DNA of 64,000 nt from Saccharicrinis sp963677245 (GTDB taxonomy: Bacteria > Bacteroidota > Bacteroidia > Bacteroidales > Marinilabiliaceae): assembly GCA_963677245.1 (NCBI GenBank), contig OY781921.1, positions 2,914,001 through 2,978,000 on the forward strand. The letters are read 5' to 3'. The notes under the pieces are model-generated. The model did not search any database. It saw only the letters and a list, made by a program, of their open reading frames with translations, and was not told the DNA's origin. How positions within the stretch are numbered: position 1 is the stretch's first letter; the number at the start of each line of letters is the position of its first letter. Shown piece after piece: positions 58,154-64,000 of the stretch. The position numbers were made by a program, and so were the translations under genes.

Positions 58154-58570
58154 ATGGGTTTTACCGAGGTTACAGAAATAGAACTTCCAAAAATTAAAGA
58201 CTTAAGGGGCAACCTTAGCTTTATTGAAGAACAAATTCATGTTCCTTTTAATATTCAAAGGACATATTGGATTTATGATGTTCCGGGAGGAGAAGAGAGA
58301 GGTGGGCATGCTTATACAAACAGCAATGAGTTAATAATACCAATATCAGGAGGATTTACTGTTAAAACAGTGCGTGGCGAAGAAAAAAAAACCTTTGCCT
58401 TAAGTCAAACAAACAAGGGCCTATTTATACCTCAACTAACCTGGCGAAAAATGACTAACTTTTTATCGAACAGCGTTTGCCTGGTTTTATCAGATACCCA
58501 TTATGACGATTGTGAATATATAAGAGATTTTAGCACTTACATTAAACAATTTAATCTGACTTCTTTTTAA
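58154..58570 (+). CDS. FdtA/QdtA-like cupin, degenerate active site
   Basis: The protein (138 residues from the ATG at 58154) belongs to the WxcM/FdtA sugar 3,4-ketoisomerase cupin family: VTEIELPKIKDLRGNLSFIE, VPGGEERGGHAYTNSNELI and a closing DTHYDDCEYIRDF. The family's HAHK...Q signature reads HAYT...E here, so one of the active-site histidines and nearby residues are replaced. It may be inactive, have altered specificity, or partner the intact paralogue at 59312. It opens a tight four-gene plus-strand run. Confidence 0.85.
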   Translation: MGFTEVTEIELPKIKDLRGNLSFIEEQIHVPFNIQRTYWIYDVPGGEERGGHAYTNSNELIIPISGGFTVKTVRGEEKKTFALSQTNKGLFIPQLTWRKMTNFLSNSVCLVLSDTHYDDCEYIRDFSTYIKQFNLTSF

Positions 58571-58571
58571 G

Positions 58572-59303
58572 ATGTATAATTATTTAAAAAAAATATTTGC
58601 CTTTTTTTTTCCAAAAAAAACAATATTTAAATACGAGGAATTATTCCGGAGAATATTATATATTTTTTACATGGGTAAAACTTATCAATGTAATATTTGT
58701 TCCAAAAAACTACGAAAATTTCAACCATACTTAAACGATAGAATCTGCCCTTCATGTGGAAGCCTTCAAAGAAACAGAAGATTGTGGAATGTTCTTAAAG
58801 AGAACTATCTTCTGCATGATATATCTATATTAGACTTTTCCCCTTCAAGAACTCTTTATCGAAGATTAAAGAACGAAAAATACAATTATTTAGCGTCAGA
58901 TTTATCCGGAGATTTCATTGCAGATGTTTCCTACGACATAACTAACATAAATGCTGCTGATGCTAGTTATGACCTAATTATTTGCTACCATATTTTGGAA
59001 CATGTGAATAATGATTTATTAGCGATGAAAGAATTATACAGAGTTTTAAAATCATCTGGTAAGTGTATAATTCAAACACCTTTTAAAGATGGATATATAT
59101 ATGAAGATACCACAATAACATTACCTGAGGATCGATTAAAACATTTTGGACAAGAAGATCATGTTCGAATATATTCTGTAGAAGGACTAAAAGATCGATT
59201 AGAATCTTGTGGATTTCAGGTAAATATATTGAATTTCAACTCGAAAGATGGAAATATTAATGGTTTCAGTAAAATTGAGACTATATTAATCTGTTCAAAA
59301 TAG
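58572..59303 (+). CDS. Class I SAM-dependent methyltransferase with zinc ribbon
   Basis: The 243-residue protein has a basic aromatic N-terminus and then two cysteine pairs (CNIC, about residues 39-42, and CPSC, about 58-61) that look like a zinc ribbon. A Rossmann methyltransferase follows with a modified motif I (ILDFSPSRTLYRRL), ADASYDLIICYHILEHV (about 135-151) and FKDGYIYEDTTI. It starts 1 nt after the first cupin stop. A second Met at 58671 could be the true start. The glycan locus suggests O- or N-methylation of a sugar, but the substrate is unknown. Confidence 0.82.
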   Translation: MYNYLKKIFAFFFPKKTIFKYEELFRRILYIFYMGKTYQCNICSKKLRKFQPYLNDRICPSCGSLQRNRRLWNVLKENYLLHDISILDFSPSRTLYRRLKNEKYNYLASDLSGDFIADVSYDITNINAADASYDLIICYHILEHVNNDLLAMKELYRVLKSSGKCIIQTPFKDGYIYEDTTITLPEDRLKHFGQEDHVRIYSVEGLKDRLESCGFQVNILNFNSKDGNINGFSKIETILICSK

Positions 59304-59311
59304 CCAGTACG

Positions 59312-59719
59312 ATGTCAGCAATACGCCACTGTCAAATTATAGATATTTCTAAAATAAGCTCAGATAAAGGTTCTCTATCTGTTTTGGAATCTAATTCTTC
59401 AATCCCTTTTGATATTAAAAGAGTTTATTACACATACGACATTCCTTCTGGTGCAGAAAGAGGTGGTCATGCACATAAAAACTTATATCAACTAATTATT
59501 GCCGCAAGCGGTAGCTTTAATGTTATTTTGGATGATGGTAAAAACCGAAAAACAGTTTTCTTAAACAATCCTAGTAAAGGTTTATTAATTACACCTGGAA
59601 TATGGCGAGAAATTAATGAGTTTAGTAACGGAAGTGTTGTTTTAGTAATGGCTTCGGAGTTATACGATGAAAAAGATTATATAAGGGATTACGATTTATT
59701 TATTCAACACAATGATTGA
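59312..59719 (+). CDS. FdtA/QdtA-like sugar 3,4-ketoisomerase
   Basis: This 135-residue cupin carries the intact family signature AERGGHAHKNLYQLIIAASG (about residues 48-67), including both histidines, and ends MASELYDEKDYIRDYDLF. FdtA/QdtA enzymes move the keto group of dTDP-4-keto-6-deoxyglucose from C4 to C3 before transamination. With rfbB and the DegT-type aminotransferase, it completes a plausible route to a dTDP-3-amino-3,6-dideoxyhexose. It begins 8 nt after the methyltransferase and overlaps the next gene by 8 bp. Confidence 0.9.
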   Translation: MSAIRHCQIIDISKISSDKGSLSVLESNSSIPFDIKRVYYTYDIPSGAERGGHAHKNLYQLIIAASGSFNVILDDGKNRKTVFLNNPSKGLLITPGIWREINEFSNGSVVLVMASELYDEKDYIRDYDLFIQHND

Positions 59720-60632
59720 GGTAGTAAGATATCAAGAGGGCAAAAAAAAGGAGTGGGATGAGTTTGTTGATAATGCAGACAATACATCTTTTATGTTTTT
59801 CAGGGATTATCTTGAATATCATAGTGATCGTTTTGAAGACCATTCACTTCTTCTTTACTACAAAAAATCTTTAAGTGTAATATTACCTGGAAATGTATAC
59901 AAGAATCATTTTTACAGTCACCAAGGCTTGACTTTTGGAGGTATTATTCACAAGTCGAAATATGGCTATGGTAAAGCCAAATTATTCATGGGAGCCATCC
60001 TGCAATATTTCTCTAAAAATCATATTAGTAACGTGTTAATAAAAGATCAACCGTTCTTCTATTCAGAATCACTTCAACAGATTAATTCTTTTATTATTGA
60101 ACACGAATACAACCCTACAATAGAGTACAATATTGGTGCATTTATACACCTTCCTAATCATCAATTTCCCTCAAAGTGTGTTAGAAAAGGAAAGTTGGAA
60201 ATGTACAATTGCTTTTATTCGGATGATTTTGAAACCTATTGGAAAATCTTGGAAAGTAATCTTGAGAATTTGTATAAAACTAAACCTGTTCATACACTTA
60301 AAGAAATTTTATATTTAAAACAGCACTTCTCTAAGAATATTAAATTATTAATGTTAGAAGATAAAGAAACTAAATCGATTCACGCAGGTGCTGTATTATA
60401 TATTCATAAAGGCATTGTAAAGGTTCAGTATTTTGCTACTACATTTGATGGAAGAAAGAACAGAGCCTCTGACGTTTTATATTATTATATCATTAATAAC
60501 TTTAAAACCTCTCATACCTTTATTGATTTTGGCACCAATATGGATAGAAGTGGAAATGTTAATTTCACTTTGTTAGAAACTAAAGAAAAATTCGGAGCCA
60601 AAGAATTTCCCGTTAGAATTTATAGTATCTAA
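59712..60632 (+). CDS. GNAT/FemAB-like acyltransferase
   Basis: The 306-residue protein looks like a FemAB/BioF2-type GNAT acyltransferase: KKKEWDEFVDNADNTSFMFFRDYL-type start, a central basic region, and a C-terminal acetyltransferase fold with IHAGAVLYIHKGIVKVQYFA (about residues 220-239) and IDFGTNMDRSGNVNF (about 273-287). It overlaps the FdtA-like gene by 8 bp. An attractive role is acylation of the amino sugar made by its neighbours (the FdtC/QdtC step), but those known enzymes are mostly of the hexapeptide type. The assignment is therefore an inference. Confidence 0.72.
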   Translation: MIEVVRYQEGKKKEWDEFVDNADNTSFMFFRDYLEYHSDRFEDHSLLLYYKKSLSVILPGNVYKNHFYSHQGLTFGGIIHKSKYGYGKAKLFMGAILQYFSKNHISNVLIKDQPFFYSESLQQINSFIIEHEYNPTIEYNIGAFIHLPNHQFPSKCVRKGKLEMYNCFYSDDFETYWKILESNLENLYKTKPVHTLKEILYLKQHFSKNIKLLMLEDKETKSIHAGAVLYIHKGIVKVQYFATTFDGRKNRASDVLYYYIINNFKTSHTFIDFGTNMDRSGNVNFTLLETKEKFGAKEFPVRIYSI

Positions 60633-60707
60633 TAGATAAAGTTTCTCTTTTCATTCATTGCAAAATAATTGAATATTTTTAAAACCATATTTACGGTTAT
60701 GTGAAAG

Positions 60708-61826
60708 TCAAATTCCTAATTCCTCGCCAGAATTCATCATTTTCATCCAAAACTGTTCGTATTTTTTGGCAATCTTTAGCACATCATGATGCTTTTCAGC
60801 ATACCTTCTACTATTTAATGCTTTTTTATACAAAGAGCTTTTATTTAGCAACAATTTTTCTAACTCTTTGTAAACGTCCTCTTTTTGACTAGGCAGATCA
60901 ACAATTGGCTTATTTTTAATTTCTTTAAATAATTTATACATTCCTTCATCTCCACCTCCAACAACAATTAATCCTTTTGATAGACCAATAACTCCATTTA
61001 CTCCACAGCCATACGAATATAATTGATCACACAATACGTGAGAGCTATTTAAAAGATTAATATATTCATCATAAGGTACTCCACTTACAATCTGAAGTTC
61101 TATCTGATCTTCATAATTCCTTTTTAGATCCTTTAACGCTTCTTCTATAATATCTGTTCCTTTAAGTTTACTCCTTTTTTTTAAGTGTCCAAGAAAAAAT
61201 TTTAACGGTTGAGTATCTTTCTGAACAGTATTACAAAAAGCAACTTCTTTAGTATCTATTGGCAAAGGAATAAATATGGTTTTTTGAGGAAAAATAGCTT
61301 TGTAAGCTATATAATATTCTGCACAAACAGCTGTAATACCATCTACACGATCTGCAATATACCTATTTAGTCTTTCGTTTTTTGGAATTAGCTGCTTGTT
61401 TATGTAATCTACAATCATAGGATCACTTCTCAAAATCTTTTGGTTAAGAATAGATTTGGAGTATCTCCCGGATAGTCCATATCGAATAAAAACAGAGTCT
61501 GTTCCATTGGCGCCTAAAAACACACTCTTATTGTATTTTTTTAAATACTTAAAAATTATCTTGAGCAAAAAAGGTTTAAGCATTATGAAATTTGGGTTAA
61601 TTAACTGAACAACTTCATAACCTCTAAAATATTTTAAGTTTCTAATTAACTTAAAAACAAATGTTAACTTACTTTTACACCAATCTCTTTCAAGATCAAT
61701 ATCCCTTTTAAATCCTTTCCAACTATCTCCATCGGAAGCTAAAACGACATCATGCCCTAACTTCCTTAATCCAAAAGCCAAAGAAGAGTGCAATCCACTG
61801 TACTCACCAACTAATAATATTTTCAT
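60708..61826 (-). CDS. Glycosyltransferase, GT4-like
   Basis: The 372-residue protein has a GT-B layout: an N-terminal ILLVGEYSGLHSSLAFGLRKLGHDV segment (first 28 residues), VVQLINPNF near 95, ITAVCAEYYIAYKAI near 180 and a C-terminal GVNGVIGLSKGLIVVGGGDEG region (about 285-305) in the position of the nucleotide-sugar site. Similarity to known GT4 enzymes is weak. The donor and acceptor are unknown. It is the only minus-strand gene in this part of the right-hand cluster and converges on the acyltransferase gene. Confidence 0.78.
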   Translation of the reverse strand: MKILLVGEYSGLHSSLAFGLRKLGHDVVLASDGDSWKGFKRDIDLERDWCKSKLTFVFKLIRNLKYFRGYEVVQLINPNFIMLKPFLLKIIFKYLKKYNKSVFLGANGTDSVFIRYGLSGRYSKSILNQKILRSDPMIVDYINKQLIPKNERLNRYIADRVDGITAVCAEYYIAYKAIFPQKTIFIPLPIDTKEVAFCNTVQKDTQPLKFFLGHLKKRSKLKGTDIIEEALKDLKRNYEDQIELQIVSGVPYDEYINLLNSSHVLCDQLYSYGCGVNGVIGLSKGLIVVGGGDEGMYKLFKEIKNKPIVDLPSQKEDVYKELEKLLLNKSSLYKKALNSRRYAEKHHDVLKIAKKYEQFWMKMMNSGEELGI

Positions 61827-61867
61827 TTACCTATATATGCATTAAATCTTTACAAGTTTACTATTTT

Positions 61868-61875
61868 TAGCTTTG
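61868..61875 (+). promoter_or_regulatory. -7 element before the GT4 gene
   Basis: TAGCTTTG fits TAnnTTTG and lies 16 bp before the ATG at 61892. No good -33 box is present. It would give a very short leader. Confidence 0.4.
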
Positions 61876-61891
61876 TTTTTCATATGCAAAG

Positions 61892-62974
61892 ATGAATAAA
61901 GAAAAGAAGAAAGTGTGTTTAGTAACGTTATCGTTAGCCAACGGAGGTGCTGAAAAATCAACAGCTCTTTTATCAGAGATGCTACAAACTAAAGGCTATG
62001 ACGTGCACATAGTTACCTTGATGGACGAAATTGTATATAAATATTCTGGAAAATTATTTAATATCGGAAAGAAAAAGACTCAAAATGAAGATATAATTCA
62101 TCGACTGTTACGGTTTAATACATTTAGAAATTATTTAATTAAAAACAATTTTGACTTTATCATTGATAATAGAACCCACCAATTACCGCTTAGAGAATTG
62201 TTTTATATGTATTATATATACAGAGGTTTTGAGGTAATATACGTTGTAAGGAGCTCTAATTTAGATTATTATTTTCCTAAGTCAGACTTTGTTTCGAATT
62301 TAATAATTAAAAGGGCTAACAAGATTATTGCTGTCTCCAATTCGGTTAAAAAAGAAATTCAACTCCGGTTTTCACACGCTAAAGTAAATACCATATATAA
62401 TCCTGCTCCAACACTAAATCAAATAATTAGTTCAACAGATGAAAAAGACTACATAGTCTTTCTTGGGAGACTTGAAGATGATGTAAAAAATATCTCACTA
62501 TTAATAAACAGTTATCATAAATCTGAGATTTGTAATAAATACAAATTAAAAATATATGGAGATGGCAAGGACAAGCTTAAGATTGAAAAATTGATTAATG
62601 TGCTTAAGCTTAACAACTCGGTACAATTATATCCTTTTACCACAGACATTTTTAAAGTAATTTCAAATGCTAAATTTTTAGCTCTTACAAGTAATTACGA
62701 AGGATTTCCACGGTGTTTAATCGAATCTTTATCCATAGGCACTCCTGTTGTTTCGGTTAATTGTCCAGGCGTAGATGAAATTGTAACCCACGAGTATAAT
62801 GGGCTACTTGTTTCTAATTACAATCCATCTGCTTTAGCTGAAGCTTTTAATAAAATGTATTTAGACAACGACTTATATTTAAAATGTAAATCAAATGCGA
62901 TTTCAAGCGTAGCGCACTTGCACCCTGATATTATTTCAGACCAATGGGATCGTATATTAAATCAACATGTTTGA
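61892..62974 (+). CDS. Glycosyltransferase family 4 protein
   Basis: The 360-residue protein is a typical GT4: VCLVTLSLANGGAEKSTALL with the glycine-rich donor loop (about residues 8-27), VVRSSNLDYYF near 125, VFLGRLEDDVKNISLLI (about 188-204), and the Ex7E-type region NYEGFPRCLIESLSIGTPVV (about 268-287). It would add a sugar to a lipid-linked glycan on the cytoplasmic side. It overlaps the following GT8 gene by 8 bp, suggesting coupled translation. Confidence 0.92.
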   Translation: MNKEKKKVCLVTLSLANGGAEKSTALLSEMLQTKGYDVHIVTLMDEIVYKYSGKLFNIGKKKTQNEDIIHRLLRFNTFRNYLIKNNFDFIIDNRTHQLPLRELFYMYYIYRGFEVIYVVRSSNLDYYFPKSDFVSNLIIKRANKIIAVSNSVKKEIQLRFSHAKVNTIYNPAPTLNQIISSTDEKDYIVFLGRLEDDVKNISLLINSYHKSEICNKYKLKIYGDGKDKLKIEKLINVLKLNNSVQLYPFTTDIFKVISNAKFLALTSNYEGFPRCLIESLSIGTPVVSVNCPGVDEIVTHEYNGLLVSNYNPSALAEAFNKMYLDNDLYLKCKSNAISSVAHLHPDIISDQWDRILNQHV

Positions 62975-63866
62975 ATCAATGAAAATTCCTATCGTATTTA
63001 GTTTTAATGATCATTATACAATTCCAGCAGGAGTGTGCATTCACTCCTTACTTTCAAATGCCGGTTTAAATACTTTTTACGAGATATACATATTACATTC
63101 AGGACAGAGGCTTTGCAAAGAGAATAGGCATAAGATAAATCAACTAACAGAACAATTTGATAATTGTACAATTAGCTATATCGAATTAAATGATAATTTT
63201 AAAAATGAATATGAGGTAAGAAATGTTAGTATTGAGACATATTATCGACTATTAATTCCGAATCTTATTAAGAAATATGATAAAGTCATATACTGTGATT
63301 GCGACATTTGCTTCAATGGAGATTTAAGCGACCTATATAATATTTCACTAAATGACAAATATATTGCAGCGGTAGCTAATTTCCACAAAACTAATATTTC
63401 TAAAAAGTTTAAAAAATATGCAAAAAAAATTGATGTAAATCCTCTGCAATATTTTAACGCTGGAGTAATACTACTCAATTCAAAAAAAATTTTTGATAAT
63501 CAAGTAATTAATAATTGCATATTACCATTGCTCGGTAAAAAATTTAAATATCAAGATCAGGATATATTAAATATTGTATTCAAGGATCAAAGCATACTCA
63601 TATCTCCGGAGTTCAATTTTACATTATACCAGAACTATGATATAACCCAAAAATGGATACCTAAGGTATATCATTATTTACTTCAAAAGCCATGGAACTA
63701 TCCGGTTGCTTTTGGCAATATATGGTGGCAGAATTATAAGAACTCGATCTTTTACAATGCTCAATATTATCATGAATCTCAAATCCAACAGCATTCAAAA
63801 ATAAACAGAGACCGGGTTTTGGGTCAATTATTTGAATTAATCCCATTTGTCAAAAACAAAAAATAA
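62967..63866 (+). CDS. Glycosyltransferase family 8 protein
   Basis: The 299-residue protein has GT8 features: IPIVFSFNDHYTIPAGVCIHSLL at the start, the metal-binding DxD in VIYCDCDICFNGDLSDLY (about residues 106-123), FNAGVILLNSKKI (about 163-175), DQDILNIVF (about 197-205) and a C-terminal YHYLLQKPWNYP. LPS galactosyl- and glucosyltransferases are in this family. The ATG at 62979 is an alternative start. It is followed directly by the flippase gene. Confidence 0.92.
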   Translation: MFESMKIPIVFSFNDHYTIPAGVCIHSLLSNAGLNTFYEIYILHSGQRLCKENRHKINQLTEQFDNCTISYIELNDNFKNEYEVRNVSIETYYRLLIPNLIKKYDKVIYCDCDICFNGDLSDLYNISLNDKYIAAVANFHKTNISKKFKKYAKKIDVNPLQYFNAGVILLNSKKIFDNQVINNCILPLLGKKFKYQDQDILNIVFKDQSILISPEFNFTLYQNYDITQKWIPKVYHYLLQKPWNYPVAFGNIWWQNYKNSIFYNAQYYHESQIQQHSKINRDRVLGQLFELIPFVKNKK

Positions 63867-64000
63867 ATGCTCGATAAACTATTTAATAAACTATCAATTA
63901 GTTCAACCTTTATAAAGGTATCTCTAAAAAACTCCATTCAGGTCATAGTAAAATTTATTATCGGCATTTTAAATATTAAAATTTTAGCAGTTTATGTAGG
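63867..64000 (+). CDS. Wzx-type polysaccharide flippase (partial, 5' end)
   Basis: The ATG at 63867 overlaps the GT8 stop by a base or so and opens a frame to the window edge (44 codons). The sequence NSIQVIVKFIIGILNIKILAVYVG is the start of a first transmembrane helix. It matches the opening of O-antigen/polysaccharide translocases of the WzxE/RfbX type, where the K-x-LAVYLGPxG pattern is common. The gene continues beyond the window. Confidence 0.7.
   Translation, partial: MLDKLFNKLSISSTFIKVSLKNSIQVIVKFIIGILNIKILAVYV

Overview
The window is an AT-rich bacterial chromosome segment from the phylum Bacteroidota. The evidence is a porP-gldKLMN type IX secretion cluster, Bacteroidota-type promoters (TTTG, about 20 bp, TAnnTTTG), a zinc-less DksA-like protein, DUF4270, DUF4954 and HU/SPOR proteins, and a long isoleucyl-tRNA synthetase. 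A Marinilabiliales- or Bacteroidales-like marine anaerobe is plausible, but I infer that from gene character and not from an rRNA comparison.

Layout. 1-5,636 (-) is the end of an exopolysaccharide locus: the first codons of an unidentified gene, an FrhB-like iron-sulfur protein, a pyruvyl transferase, a hexapeptide acyltransferase and an SLBB export protein. 5,809-10,398 (-) holds lspA, a DksA-like gene and ileS. Next come a radical SAM gene (+) and a DAHP synthase gene (-). 12,942-17,576 (-) is a complete 16S-23S-5S rRNA operon with no tRNA in its spacer, preceded by three tandem promoters (17,790-18,153). 18,252-20,517 (-) holds an MlaE/MlaF-type lipid transporter pair and an unknown protein; manC (+) follows. 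21,827-27,622 (-) is porP-gldK-gldL-gldM-gldN. 27,811-31,395 (-) holds topA and a degenerate arginase-fold protein. A class A penicillin-binding protein gene (+) is followed by radA, rfaE2, panD and panC (-).

37,505-43,833 (+) holds a half-length glycogen synthase-like protein, a DUF4270 lipoprotein, a DUF4954 protein and glmS. 43,902-46,595 (-) holds rfbB, a small membrane protein and galE. Then follow an HU/SPOR gene (+), asd (-), a large lamin-tail surface protein (+), punA-lpxK-sppA (-), folK (+) and upp (-). From 56,982 to the right edge is a second surface-glycan locus: a sugar aminotransferase, two FdtA-like cupins, a methyltransferase, an acyltransferase, three glycosyltransferases and the start of a Wzx-type flippase.

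How the parts fit together. manC, glmS, galE and rfbB supply activated sugars. The right-hand cluster resembles a 3-amino-3,6-dideoxyhexose route that starts from the RfbB product. The left cluster decorates and exports a polysaccharide. gldKLMN/porP would export surface proteins, and the lamin-tail protein is a candidate cargo.

I found no clear new defence system, CRISPR array, prophage or insertion sequence. The most unusual items are the half glycogen synthase paired with DUF4270, the arginase-fold pseudoenzyme, the paired cupins with one degenerate copy behind a palindromic divergent promoter, the three equally built rRNA promoters, and a protein-like intergenic fragment at 51,856-52,005.
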